Positions 29,434 to 38,150 of a stretch of DNA of 64,000 nt are shown one piece after another. The position numbers were made by a program, and so were the translations under genes. Below the pieces are notes generated by a model that saw nothing but the letters and a program-made list of their open reading frames with translations, made no database searches and was not told where the DNA came from. Positions within the stretch are counted from its first letter, which is position 1; each line of letters starts with the position of its first letter. Origin of the DNA: Pseudomonadota bacterium (GTDB taxonomy: Archaea; Thermoplasmatota; SW-10-69-26; JACQPN01; JAJPHT01); contig JAJPHT010000045.1 of the NCBI GenBank assembly GCA_021325135.1, positions 1 through 64,000 on the forward strand, in the 5' to 3' direction.

Positions 29434-31349
29434 GCGCGCCCGACTACGCAGCCCTCGGCTTCAAGGCGGGCCTGGAGATCCACCAGCAATTGGACACGCC
29501 GAAGCTCTTCTGCCGCTGCCCCAGCCGCCTCGACGAGACGGAGGCCGTGGACGTGGACTTCCAGCGCCAGCTTCGCCCCACCGCCAGCGAGCTTGGCGAG
29601 ATCGACCGCGCCGCCGTGGAGGAGGCGCGCAAGGCGCTGCGCTTCGAGTACGTGGGCGAGCGCCACACGGCGTGCCTCGTGGAGATGGACGAGGAGCCGC
29701 CCCACGCGCTGGGCCACGAGGCGCTTCTGGCAGCGCTCCAGATGTCTCTGCTGCTGAAGGCCAAGCCCGTGGACGAGGTCCACGTCATGCGCAAGATCGT
29801 GGTCGACGGCAGCAACACCTCGGGCTTCCAGCGCACGAGCCTCCTGGCCACCGAAGGGCTCGTGGAGGCCAAGGAGGGGCCCGTCCGCATGGCGACCTTC
29901 TGCCTGGAGGAGGACAGCGCCCGGAGGCTCGACCGCGTCGGCAACCTGCAACGCTATCGGCTTGACCGCCTGGGCATCCCCCTGGTGGAGATCGCGACGG
30001 AGCCCGACCTCAAGGGGCCCGCCCACGCGCGCGAGGTCGCCGAGGCCATCGGCAGCGCGCTGCGCGCCACGGGCAAGGCCAAGCGCGGCATCGGCACCAT
30101 CCGCCAGGACCTCAACGTCAGCATCCGCGAAGGCGCCCGCGTCGAGATCAAGGGCGTCCAGGAGCTTCGCCTCATCGAGCCCGCCGTCGAATGGGAGGTC
30201 CGTCGGCAGGCCCACCTTCTTGATATCAAAAAGGAGCTTCTCGCGCGCGGCGCCAAGGCGTCCGACTACGAGCGCCCCGTCGTCGACCTCACCGAGGGCT
30301 TCCGCGCGAGCAACGCCAAGATGATCGCCGGCGCCATCGCCTCCGGGCAGGGCGTCCACGGCGTCAAGCTCCCGCACCTCGCGGGCCTCCTGGGCAAGAA
30401 GAGCGACGAGGCGATGCCCCCGCCCCGTGTCGGGCGCGAGCTGGCCGACTACGCCAAGGTCAAGGCCGGCGTCAAGGGCATCTTCCACAGCGACGAGCTT
30501 CCCGCCTACGGCATCGCGCAGGCCGAGGTCGACGCCGCGCGCCAGCGCCTGGGGTGCGGACCCCACGACGCGTTCGCCCTCGTCGTGGAGAAGCGCGAGG
30601 TCGCCGAGGTCGCGCTCCAGGGCGTGCTTGCGCGCGCGGCGCTGCTGCTCCACGGCGTCCCCGAGGAGACGCGCGACCTCAACCCCGACGGCACGTCGCG
30701 CTATCTCCGCCCCCTGCCCGGCGGCGCGCGCATGTACCCCGAGACGGACGTGCCCCCGCTGCGGCTGGACGCCGCCATGGTGGAGCGCATCCGCGCGGAC
30801 CTGCCCGAGACCATGGCGCAGAAGCTGGAGCGCTTCCCCAAGCAGCACCGCGACATCTCCGAGGAGCAGGCGCGGCAGATCGTCCGCGGCGAGTGGGACC
30901 GCGAGTTCGAGGCCCTGGTGCAGGCCACCGGCCTCGCCAAGGAGGCCGCGCGCCTTCTGCTGAGCACGCTGCCGGAGCTCGTGGCCAAGGGCGTCCCCGC
31001 CGAGCGGCTGACGCTGGCGCGCATGCTCGACGCCCTCACGCGCGTGAAGGAAGGCGCGTTCGCCAAGGAGGCGCTCCCCGGCGTGCTCGAGGCCATGGCG
31101 CGGCAGGGGATCGGCGCGCAGCAGGCCGCGCAGGCCCTCGGCCTCGGCGGCCTCGACAAGGACGCGCTGCGCCGCGAGATCGACGAGGAAATCTCCAAGA
31201 ACGCCGCGCTCGTCGCGAAGCAGGGCCTCCGCGCCGCGGGCCCCCTCATGGGCCCCATCATGGCGCGCCACAAGGGGAAGGTCAGCGGCGCCGAGATCAG
31301 CGCGCTGCTGCAAGAAAGGCTGCAGCTGTGGATCGAGCACTCCCGGTAG
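29430..31349 (+). CDS. gatE: Glutamyl-tRNA(Gln) amidotransferase subunit E
   Basis: A 639-residue kinase/amidase subunit of GatDE that phosphorylates the Glu on misacylated tRNA(Gln) and adds ammonia. GLEIHQQLDTPKLFCRCPS is the family start with the metal-binding region, and KRGIGTIRQDLNVSI the catalytic cradle. An AspRS-like insertion lies near residues 290-400, and the C-terminal helical and YqeY-like tail (from about 500) binds the tRNA. It starts at GTG 29430, overlapping the gatD stop. A matched pair with gatD, as in all archaea lacking GlnRS. Confidence 0.97.
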   Translation: MSAPDYAALGFKAGLEIHQQLDTPKLFCRCPSRLDETEAVDVDFQRQLRPTASELGEIDRAAVEEARKALRFEYVGERHTACLVEMDEEPPHALGHEALLAALQMSLLLKAKPVDEVHVMRKIVVDGSNTSGFQRTSLLATEGLVEAKEGPVRMATFCLEEDSARRLDRVGNLQRYRLDRLGIPLVEIATEPDLKGPAHAREVAEAIGSALRATGKAKRGIGTIRQDLNVSIREGARVEIKGVQELRLIEPAVEWEVRRQAHLLDIKKELLARGAKASDYERPVVDLTEGFRASNAKMIAGAIASGQGVHGVKLPHLAGLLGKKSDEAMPPPRVGRELADYAKVKAGVKGIFHSDELPAYGIAQAEVDAARQRLGCGPHDAFALVVEKREVAEVALQGVLARAALLLHGVPEETRDLNPDGTSRYLRPLPGGARMYPETDVPPLRLDAAMVERIRADLPETMAQKLERFPKQHRDISEEQARQIVRGEWDREFEALVQATGLAKEAARLLLSTLPELVAKGVPAERLTLARMLDALTRVKEGAFAKEALPGVLEAMARQGIGAQQAAQALGLGGLDKDALRREIDEEISKNAALVAKQGLRAAGPLMGPIMARHKGKVSGAEISALLQERLQLWIEHSR

Positions 31350-31422
31350 GGAGGGCTCGAGAGGCCGATCCCGACGAGCGCCCAAGGGGCGCGAGGAGAG
31401 GCTTCGGCCGGATCGCCGCGCA

Positions 31423-31449
31423 CCCGGCCAACTGATCAGGTTGGCCGGG
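31423..31449. terminator. Hairpin between convergent genes
   Basis: Arms CCCGGCCAAC and GTTGGCCGGG with a TGATCAG loop, in the 204-nt gap between the end of gatE and the end of the minus-strand membrane protein gene. A plausible shared transcript end; the rest of the gap is GC-rich with no coding signal. Confidence 0.45.
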
Positions 31450-31553
31450 GAGCGGGTCTGCGCATCGTTTGCAGCGGGCAAGGCCGGGCTGCAGGCAAGC
31501 GTGCGGCGGCGGGCGGGATATCGTTTTGGCCAGGGGCCCTGGGGACCTGGGCC

Positions 31554-33122
31554 TCACGCGGGCGCCGAGAGCAGCGCGGGGTCCAGCGGCGCGCCGCCGG
31601 TCACCGCGTTGACGTACCCCTCCGCGGCGCCCACGAAGGGGACGTACACGAGCTCCAGCGCGGCGGGCGCGTGCGCCACGGCGCCGAGGCCGCGCACCTC
31701 GTGGAGCAGGGCCGCGTTGGGCGCGGGAGCCGGGAGGAACTGCGCGCGGCTGCCCGCGTCGAGGAAGTGCGTCGGCGCGCGGCGGCGCATGGCGTCCAGC
31801 AGCGCGGGGCCGTCGGGGTCGGGCTTGCCGGTGAGGGCGTTGACGAGGACCTCGCCCTCGCCCCACGGCGTCGCCACCGGGAGGACCCAGTGCGGGAGGA
31901 AGACGAGGCGCTTCACGGCGGAGAGGCCGCCCGCGTCGAGCACGCGCGAGAGGGGCGGCGCCATGGCGGCGGCGGGCGCGAGGACGCGGCCTTCGGGGCG
32001 CGAGCCGGGCGGCTCGCTCAACATGCGCGTCGCGAGGAGGCCGCGCAGGCGCTGGCCCTTGAGCGTCGCGAGGATCGCGTGCTCCTCGCCGTTGAGGTCG
32101 CGCTCCAGGAGCACCGAGGCGAGGCGGCTGGCCTCCTCCATGAGGACGCTGCGCTCCTCCAGCGTCGCGGCGCCCTGCGCCTCGCGGAGCATCGCGTTGA
32201 GGCGCCGCTCCAGGCGCACTCCCGCGTCGCTCCACGAGAAGACCAGCGCGTGGCAGCAGGGGCCTTCGAGCCACGCGCGCAGGCGGCGCGCCTCGGCGGC
32301 GTCGCCGCGCACGTCCAGGTGCGCGCCGCGGGCGAGGGCGGGGAACGCGAGGCGCGAGGCGCGCACGCGCAGCGCGGGGGAGAGCGCGCCCTCCGCGCGC
32401 GGCGGCAGGCGCACCACGAGGGCGCTCCCGTCGCGCTCGCACGAGGCGCCGTTCTCGGTGAGCGCGGCGGCGAGGGCGTCGAGGTCCGCCTCGGCGTGGA
32501 GGCGGTCGCGGGGGCGCAGCGGAAGGGTGGCGAGGTCGAGGAGCGCGACGCCTGCGAGGCTCCAGCCGCGGACGAGGTGCCGGGGGAGCCGGCCCGGCGC
32601 GTCGAGGACGACGCGCAGCGTCAGCGCGAGGCCGGCGCGCTTCCCCGACGCGTCGAACGCGCGCTCCAGCGCGGCGAGGCGCGCGCCCGCCAGCAAGGGG
32701 GCGAGGAGCGCGGCCGCGAGGCCCAGCGTCCAGCCCCACGCGCCGCTCGTGGGCAGCAGCGCGAGGACGGGGCCGCCCCACGGGGCGAGGGCGTGGCCGG
32801 CGACGGCCAGCACGAGGGCGAGGGTCCCGGCGAGGCCCGCGAGGGTGAGCCACGCGCCGCCGCGGCGGCGGGCGGGGACGAGGAGGGCGAGCGCGAGGAG
32901 CGCGGGAAGCGCGATCCACGGCGCGAGGGCGAGGCCGCCGACGCGCCCGTCGAGGCGGCCCGCGAGGAGGCCTGCGGCGCCCCACACGGCCACGGCCCCC
33001 GCGACGCAGGCGAGGAGGCGGGCGCGGGCGACGAGGGAGGGGCCGCTGGAGCCGGCGAGGCCGCCCGGGGGGCGCGGCGCTTCATGGAGGCGCGACGTGC
33101 CGGCGAGCGGGCTCCAGGCCAT
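31554..33122 (-). CDS. Membrane protein with large soluble domain, unknown
   Basis: A 522-residue protein with five or so N-terminal membrane helices (residues 30-155) and about 350 cytoplasmic residues. The soluble part has an alpha/beta region (LHAEADLDALAAALTENG, then strands), a helical stretch, and a C-terminal region (VLVNALTGKPDPDGPALLDAMRRRAPTHF, then YVNAVTG) that may repeat one motif, V-N-A-(L/V)-T-G, twice. The ATG at 33120-33122 is divergent from the Nudix gene. No family recognised; coding is supported by the length and by the hydrophobic profile. Confidence 0.7.
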   Translation of the reverse strand: MAWSPLAGTSRLHEAPRPPGGLAGSSGPSLVARARLLACVAGAVAVWGAAGLLAGRLDGRVGGLALAPWIALPALLALALLVPARRRGGAWLTLAGLAGTLALVLAVAGHALAPWGGPVLALLPTSGAWGWTLGLAAALLAPLLAGARLAALERAFDASGKRAGLALTLRVVLDAPGRLPRHLVRGWSLAGVALLDLATLPLRPRDRLHAEADLDALAAALTENGASCERDGSALVVRLPPRAEGALSPALRVRASRLAFPALARGAHLDVRGDAAEARRLRAWLEGPCCHALVFSWSDAGVRLERRLNAMLREAQGAATLEERSVLMEEASRLASVLLERDLNGEEHAILATLKGQRLRGLLATRMLSEPPGSRPEGRVLAPAAAMAPPLSRVLDAGGLSAVKRLVFLPHWVLPVATPWGEGEVLVNALTGKPDPDGPALLDAMRRRAPTHFLDAGSRAQFLPAPAPNAALLHEVRGLGAVAHAPAALELVYVPFVGAAEGYVNAVTGGAPLDPALLSAPA

Positions 33123-33194
33123 GCGGCTCCATCTCCGGGGTCGCACCATAATCGTTTGGAAACGCTTCTTGGCGGGCGCCGCCATGCCGCGCTC

Positions 33195-33656
33195 GTGGCG
33201 GAGCGGCGCCTGGTGAACGTCATGGTGTTCGCGGCGCGCCCGCTGCGCGTCCTCCTGCTGCGCCGCCCGCCGGAGCGCGCCGCAGGGTGGCAGTCGGTGA
33301 CGGGCCGCGTCGAGCCCGAGGATGCTCACGGCCCCGCGCCCGCGATGCTGCGCGGGCCCCCCGCGACGCCCGAGGTCCCCACCCTCGTCCGCGCGTGCCT
33401 CCGCGAGATCGCGGAGGAGACGGGCCTGGGCCCGCCGCTGGAGCTCATCGACCTGGGGCGCGAGTCGTCGTTCGTCGGGTACGACGGCGTGACGTACCGC
33501 CAGCGCACGTTCGCGGCCCGCTACGCGGACGCGACGCCGCCCCTGCACACGCCCGAGCACGAGGAGGGGCGCTGGGTGGGGGCGGAGGAGGCGATGAGGC
33601 TCTTCACGTGGGAGACGGACCGCGAGTCGCTGCGCGCGCTCCTGGCGGCCTGGTGA
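33195..33656 (+). CDS. Nudix hydrolase
   Basis: A 153-residue hydrolase of nucleoside diphosphates linked to another group. The Nudix helix core CLREIAEETGLG supplies the metal-binding Glu residues (REUxEExGU), but the Gly and Glu that normally begin the box (GRVEPED) are about 20 residues further away than usual, separated by a Pro/Ala-rich insert. Otherwise the fold ends HEEGRWVGAEEAMRL as in many MutT-like proteins. GTG start at 33195 inferred; a second GTG at 33213 is possible. No partner identifies its substrate. Confidence 0.85.
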   Translation: MAERRLVNVMVFAARPLRVLLLRRPPERAAGWQSVTGRVEPEDAHGPAPAMLRGPPATPEVPTLVRACLREIAEETGLGPPLELIDLGRESSFVGYDGVTYRQRTFAARYADATPPLHTPEHEEGRWVGAEEAMRLFTWETDRESLRALLAAW

Positions 33657-33677
33657 GGCGGGCCTCGTCGCGCGGGC

Positions 33678-33902
33678 TCAGACGGAGAGGATGCCGTGGA
33701 CGTGGATCGACTCCACGCACCCCAGGAGCCAGTCGCTCCAGTGGGGCAGGACGTCCAGGCCTGGCACGGGGCAGAGGATGTCGACGCAGACCGTGACCAC
33801 GTCGCAGAGGGGCGAGCTTGCCCTGAGGTCCGCCTCCGCCGCCGCGAAGGGGGCGGGGAGCAGGAGCGCGAGGACCACGCCGAGGGGGAGGAAGCGGTTC
33901 AT
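33678..33902 (-). CDS. Small secreted Cys-containing protein (74 aa)
   Basis: A signal peptide (MNRFLPLGVVLALLLPAPFAAA) and about 52 mature residues with four cysteines, ending HVHGILSV; the sequence VCVDILCPVPGLDVLPHW is distinctive. Like the 18-21 kb genes it is minus strand, tiny and exported, but it lacks the GFGPSCTSTSAC core. Function unknown. Confidence 0.65.
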   Translation of the reverse strand: MNRFLPLGVVLALLLPAPFAAAEADLRASSPLCDVVTVCVDILCPVPGLDVLPHWSDWLLGCVESIHVHGILSV

Positions 33903-34026
33903 GGGGGCACGTCGCGCCCCGACGCGCCCCGCGGGGGATCAACTCCGCCCTGCCCCTGGGGGGACGGACGAAACGCGGCTCTCCGTCGTTGCGTCGGTCG
34001 CGCCCCTTCTCCGGCCGGGCTCTAGC

Positions 34027-34032
34027 TTTATG
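34027..34032 (+). promoter_or_regulatory. TATA box of the RND exporter gene
   Basis: TTTATG, 33-38 nt before the ATG at 34065, the common distance in this window. Confidence 0.6.
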
Positions 34033-34064
34033 TCTCCCTGGGTGGGTCGGCAGAAGGGCAGGCC

Positions 34065-36704
34065 ATGGCTCTGGACGTCGATCGCGCGCTGGGCAAGGCC
34101 GTCTCCCGCGTCTTCACGTGGAGCGTGCGCCACGCGGCCGTCGTGGTGGCGGTCTACGTCGCCATCACGCTGGCCTTCGCCTACGGCCTCACCGAGATCC
34201 AGGTCCGCTCCACGGACTACGACCTCATGCCGGACAGCCACCCCTCGGCGCAGGCGAACTACGCCGCGCTGGACAAGATCCCCGGCTTCCGCAACGCGGA
34301 CACGCTCTGGATCGAGGTCTCCAACGCCACCGTGTGCGACAACGGACCCCAGGGGCAGAACTGCCATCGCGACAACATCACGTCGCCCAACAGCGTGCGC
34401 GCCGCCGAGGAGGCTGCGCAATACATCCAGGCCCGCGTGCCGGAGATGAAGTACGTCATCGACCTGCCCTACCTGGCCAAGCTCATCAACTACACCCTCT
34501 CGGGGCAGCCCGACCCCGCCAACGCGGTGGTCTGCAGCGCGCCGGGCGCCTCGCCCGTCCCCGTCCCCGTGCTCCCCGGAGGGCCCGCGGCGTGCGATCC
34601 CAACAAGCCGCCCCTGAACCCGCCCAACGAGTCGGCCTTCGCGCTCCCCGGCGACGACCTCACCCTTACCCGCGACCTGGACGTGCTGGAGCAGGCCGCG
34701 CCCGACGTCATCGCCGCGCAGACCAACGAGAAGTACACCGGCGCCATCATCGTCTTCATCTACGACGTGAACGTCACCAAGGAGGGCCCCGAGAAGGTCG
34801 TCCCCGTCGCGACGCGCTTCGTGCACGCCGCCATGGAGTGGCGCGAGCAGGGCTGCCCCAACATGGCGCAGAAGAACCTGCTCAACAACGGGCCCGCGTT
34901 CGACTGCTCCAAGACCTACATCCTGGGCCAGTCCATCAACGGCCACTTGACCGAGCTGGCGCAGAGCGACTTCCAGACCTTCGCGCCCATCGTGTTCATC
35001 GCGACGTTCTTCGTGCTCGTCGTCGCGTTCACCGACGTCACGTCCATGCTCATCGCCATGGTCTCGTTCTGCATGGGCCTCGTGTGGACGTACGGCCTCA
35101 TGGGCTACCTCCACATCCCGCTGACGTTCTTCGGCCTCCTCATCGTGCCCATCACCATGGGCGTCGGCAAGGAGTACGCCATCTACGTCACGAACCAGTA
35201 CATGGAGTACGTCGCGAGCGGGCGGAGCAAGGACGAGGTGTGGCGCATGGTGGGCCGCCGCGCGGGCGCCGCCCTGGCCATCGCGACCGTGACCAGCATC
35301 TCGGGCCTCGTCGCGATGTACTTCGCCGGCTTCCACATCATGCGGGACCTGGCGTTCCTGTGCATCTTCGCCTTCGCGTCGCTCTTCTTCCTCTCGGTCA
35401 TGTTCATCCCCGCCGCGCAGGCGTTGAGGCGCCGGCAGGCGAAGCCCAAGCCGTTCAAGCCCAGCCTCCTCATGGGCGCCGTCGCGCGCGGCATCAGCAG
35501 GAACCGCACCGCGGTCGTCGTCGTCACGGTGATCCTCACCGGCGCCCTCTACTACGAGAGCACGAAGCTGGAGGAGTACTTCGGCATCTCCGGCGGCTTC
35601 CGCCAGGGCGACTACCTGGAGGAGAGCTACAAGTTCTACAACACCGCGCTGGGCGGCTCCGGCACCGAGCTGGTGGTCATCAAGGGGGACATCGCCGACT
35701 GGAAGACGCTCCAGTACCTCACGAGCCTCGACGCGAGCCTCGTCGCCGACAAGGAGCACGTCCCCAAGTCCAGCAACGTCGCCTCGCTCATGCTGGGCCT
35801 GCGCACCTACTACGACCTGCGCAACGGCCTCACGAACCCGGCCATCCTCACCGAGAAGGCCAAGAGCGACCCCAACTTCAACGTCCCCCACGACGCCGCG
35901 GCCATCCGCCACGATATCAAATTGATGTACAACTCCACCGTGTGGGCGCCCCTGGTCGCCATCTTCGTCTCGCCCGACGCGGATTACGCCGTCACGCACA
36001 CGTTCTACCACATCGCCAAGGAGGACTTCGCCGGCCTCCAGGGCGACTGGGACGCGCTCAACTGCGACGTGGGCAACCCCGAGCAGTCCAGCTCGCCCTG
36101 CGCCACGCAGGGCCCCCAGAAGCCCGACACCGTGAAGTCGGTCAACCTCGTGGGCACGCAGGACACGTTCTACCTCTTCGTCAAGTACGGCCTCCCGTGG
36201 CTCGACTACGTGAGCTACATCGCGGCGGGCCTCACGTTCGTCATCGCCTTCGCGGTGCTGCGCAAGCCGCGCGACGTGCTCGCCGTCATGGTGCCCATGG
36301 TCGTCGCCGGCGTCTGGTGGCTGGGCCTGCTGCCCCTCTTCGGCATCGAGAAGTCCATGACGCTCATGCTGCCCACCGTGCTGCTCATCAGCGTGGGCTC
36401 CGACTACGCCATCCAGTACGTCTGGAACTACCGCGAGGTGGGCGACATGGAGGAGGTCTACCGCACGACGGGCAAGGCCAACCTCTACGTCGTCATCGCC
36501 ACCATCATCGCGTTCCTCCTCTTCGTGCCCATGAAGCTCGTGCTGTCCAGCCAGGGCGCCCTCGCCGCCGCGCTGGCCATCGGGTGCATCTTCCTGAGCA
36601 CGACGCTCCTCGTGCCTCTCTTCTACCCCGGCGCCGGCCGCGGCGAGCGCGTCACCGTGCGCGAGGTCGAGGAGGACGCCGTGACGCTGCCGGTGACGCG
36701 GTAG
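34065..36704 (+). CDS. RND-superfamily exporter (MMPL/HpnN-like)
   Basis: An 879-residue transporter in two homologous halves, each with one helix, a large outside loop and five further helices. Helices near residues 25-45, 300-420, 480-500 and 720-860 fit the plan. Half one has DVTSMLIAMVSFCMGLVWTYG and VPITMGVGKEYAIY, half two LISVGSDYAIQYVWNYREV; the G-x-x-x-D/E-Y-A motif in each is the proton-relay region. The long C-x-D-N outer loops hold cysteine pairs. Archaeal MMPL-type exporters move lipids or hydrophobic compounds; no partner gene is present. Ends ahead of tRNA-Phe. Confidence 0.93.
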   Translation: MALDVDRALGKAVSRVFTWSVRHAAVVVAVYVAITLAFAYGLTEIQVRSTDYDLMPDSHPSAQANYAALDKIPGFRNADTLWIEVSNATVCDNGPQGQNCHRDNITSPNSVRAAEEAAQYIQARVPEMKYVIDLPYLAKLINYTLSGQPDPANAVVCSAPGASPVPVPVLPGGPAACDPNKPPLNPPNESAFALPGDDLTLTRDLDVLEQAAPDVIAAQTNEKYTGAIIVFIYDVNVTKEGPEKVVPVATRFVHAAMEWREQGCPNMAQKNLLNNGPAFDCSKTYILGQSINGHLTELAQSDFQTFAPIVFIATFFVLVVAFTDVTSMLIAMVSFCMGLVWTYGLMGYLHIPLTFFGLLIVPITMGVGKEYAIYVTNQYMEYVASGRSKDEVWRMVGRRAGAALAIATVTSISGLVAMYFAGFHIMRDLAFLCIFAFASLFFLSVMFIPAAQALRRRQAKPKPFKPSLLMGAVARGISRNRTAVVVVTVILTGALYYESTKLEEYFGISGGFRQGDYLEESYKFYNTALGGSGTELVVIKGDIADWKTLQYLTSLDASLVADKEHVPKSSNVASLMLGLRTYYDLRNGLTNPAILTEKAKSDPNFNVPHDAAAIRHDIKLMYNSTVWAPLVAIFVSPDADYAVTHTFYHIAKEDFAGLQGDWDALNCDVGNPEQSSSPCATQGPQKPDTVKSVNLVGTQDTFYLFVKYGLPWLDYVSYIAAGLTFVIAFAVLRKPRDVLAVMVPMVVAGVWWLGLLPLFGIEKSMTLMLPTVLLISVGSDYAIQYVWNYREVGDMEEVYRTTGKANLYVVIATIIAFLLFVPMKLVLSSQGALAAALAIGCIFLSTTLLVPLFYPGAGRGERVTVREVEEDAVTLPVTR

Positions 36705-36851
36705 CCCCCTCCGCCTGACGAAAGGCCCGAATGCTCAAATAGGGGCTCCGAAATGGAGGGACGCCCTGGGGCGCGATCCCAAGGGATGGCGGCTCCGGTC
36801 TGCTGCCTGCGCTCCTTCGCTGGACGCGGGCGGATCGCACGCATGGACCAA

Positions 36852-36926
36852 CTGGGGTGGTAGATCAGTTGGGAGATCGTCTGACTGAAGATCAGAAGGT
36901 CGCCGGTTCAAGTCCGGCTCACCCCA
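36852..36926 (+). tRNA. tRNA-Phe (anticodon GAA)
   Basis: A 75-nt cloverleaf. Acceptor GGGGTGG pairs with TCACCCC (one G-U), discriminator A; anticodon stem TCTGA/TCAGA with loop CTGAAGA (anticodon GAA); T arm GCCGG-TTCAAGT-CCGGC. No intron and no encoded CCA. A T-rich stretch (TTTTCTCCGTTTTCT) follows from 36932 and may end transcription. Confidence 0.93.
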
Positions 36927-36989
36927 CTAGCTTTTCTCCGTTTTCTCGCTCCGCCTGATCGATCAACCCACCCCGGGCGCCCACAGGCG

Positions 36990-36997
36990 AAAATAAC
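36990..36997 (+). promoter_or_regulatory. TATA-like box of the four-helix membrane protein gene
   Basis: AAAATAAC centred 33 nt before the ATG at 37026; AT-rich island in a GC-rich context. Confidence 0.5.
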
Positions 36998-37025
36998 AAG
37001 CTCGCCGCGCGTGTCCCGTGGGGCG

Positions 37026-37508
37026 ATGATCACCCCCACTCCTTGGGAGGCCCTGGGGATCGCTGCTTCCCTCGCGACCCTCGCGGCATTCCCGTCTGTC
37101 CTCCTCGCCGCCAAGGGTTGGGCAGAGGTGCGGCTGACGGTGGGGCTTCTCATGGTCGCGGCTGCGGTTCTGCCCCTGCTCCTGGCGTGCGTGCTGCTCC
37201 TCTTCGGAAGCGGCCCGGTCTGGGCCCCTCGGGGCGGCGTCCTCCTGGCCGACGCGTGCATCGTGGCGCTTGCGTCGTTCATCTACGTGGCGGTGGACGA
37301 CGGGAACTGGGCGCAGCACGAGGCGCAGATCATCGTCTACTTCCGTCTTCAGGCGGCGACCACGGTCCTGGGCACGACGTTCGCCTTCGCGACGCCCTCC
37401 GGCGCATGGCCCGCGCTGGTGGCCATGGTCGTCGTCCAGGTGCTGGGCCTCTTCATGGAGACGTTCGCCGTCGCGCACCCTCCGCGGCGGGGGCGGCTCG
37501 TTCTCTGA
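37026..37508 (+). CDS. Four-helix membrane protein, unknown
   Basis: A 160-residue integral membrane protein with four helices (about residues 5-30, 38-65, 75-95, 115-140) and short loops. The ATG at 37026 is chosen over the GTG at 37011 because a box AAAATAAC (36990-36997) lies 33 nt ahead of it. No family recognised; it could be a histidine-kinase-like 4TM sensor module without its kinase. Confidence 0.65.
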   Translation: MITPTPWEALGIAASLATLAAFPSVLLAAKGWAEVRLTVGLLMVAAAVLPLLLACVLLLFGSGPVWAPRGGVLLADACIVALASFIYVAVDDGNWAQHEAQIIVYFRLQAATTVLGTTFAFATPSGAWPALVAMVVVQVLGLFMETFAVAHPPRRGRLVL

Positions 37509-37518
37509 TCGCCGGGCG

Positions 37519-37986
37519 TCACGGCCCGGGGGCGCTGCCCGTCGCGGCGTGCCCCTTGGCCAGCTCCCGCAGGAACGCCCCGTACTGCTCGCGCTTCTCG
37601 AACGACAGCGGCAGCCCCTGGTAGCCGCAGCGGGGGCACACCTGCTGGGAGAGGAGCGTGCCGCCCCCGGCGAAGGCGCCGTCGCGCACGGTGGCGGGGC
37701 GGATGCCCAGGTAGCCGCAGTCGGGGCACGCGGTGAGGGGCTGCGGGAGGTCGGCAAGGGTCGCGTCGTCGACGGGCGGGACGGGGGTCTTGGCGAGGCT
37801 GCGGGCCACCTGCTCAGGCTCGGGCCGGGGGGAGGTGGGGCCGGCGGCGAGCCCTCGGGCGCCCACGGCGGCGAGCCCCAGCGCGAGGGCACCGAACCAG
37901 AGCCCCGTGGCGACGCTCCGTCCCAGGAAGGCGAAGAAGGCCGTGAAGGCGAAGAGGCCGGCCAGGACGAGGAGGACCGAGGCCAT
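37519..37986 (-). CDS. Two-helix membrane protein with zinc ribbon
   Basis: A 155-residue protein: two membrane helices (residues 3-22 and 27-45), a Pro/Glu-rich linker, then a zinc ribbon of two CxxCG knuckles, CPDCGY (about 86-91) and CPRCGYQG (about 115-122), and a helical tail. Membrane-anchored zinc ribbons are common in archaea with unassigned roles. It is convergent with the gene at 37026 and divergent from the ceramidase-like gene; an imperfect palindrome TACATACTGTA (38049-38059) sits in the shared upstream region. Confidence 0.7.
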   Translation of the reverse strand: MASVLLVLAGLFAFTAFFAFLGRSVATGLWFGALALGLAAVGARGLAAGPTSPRPEPEQVARSLAKTPVPPVDDATLADLPQPLTACPDCGYLGIRPATVRDGAFAGGGTLLSQQVCPRCGYQGLPLSFEKREQYGAFLRELAKGHAATGSAPGP

Positions 37987-38150
37987 GGTGCGGTTCAAGC
38001 GAAGCTCTCCCTGCGTCGCGAAGAGGCGCGGGCCGCCTTGGCGCCGCCGTACATACTGTAGGCACCCGGGCGGTCCTCCGACGCGCATAGGGTGAAAGGA
38101 CAACCCTGAGAACCCCTCGCACGCCTGCGCGGCGTGGGAGGCCACCCGCC

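Noticed and set aside
33184..33220. Start of the Nudix gene at the ATG 33184
   Set aside because: That ATG is in another frame; only GTG codons at 33195 and 33213 are in frame.
36705..36851. Candidate small gene between the RND exporter and tRNA-Phe (minus-strand frames of 62-73 codons)
   Set aside because: The frames overlap the end of the RND gene, lack a start signal and have no recognisable composition.
38049..38059. TACATACTGTA as a regulator operator
   Set aside because: Only an imperfect 11-bp palindrome; a single copy in the window gives no support beyond noting it.
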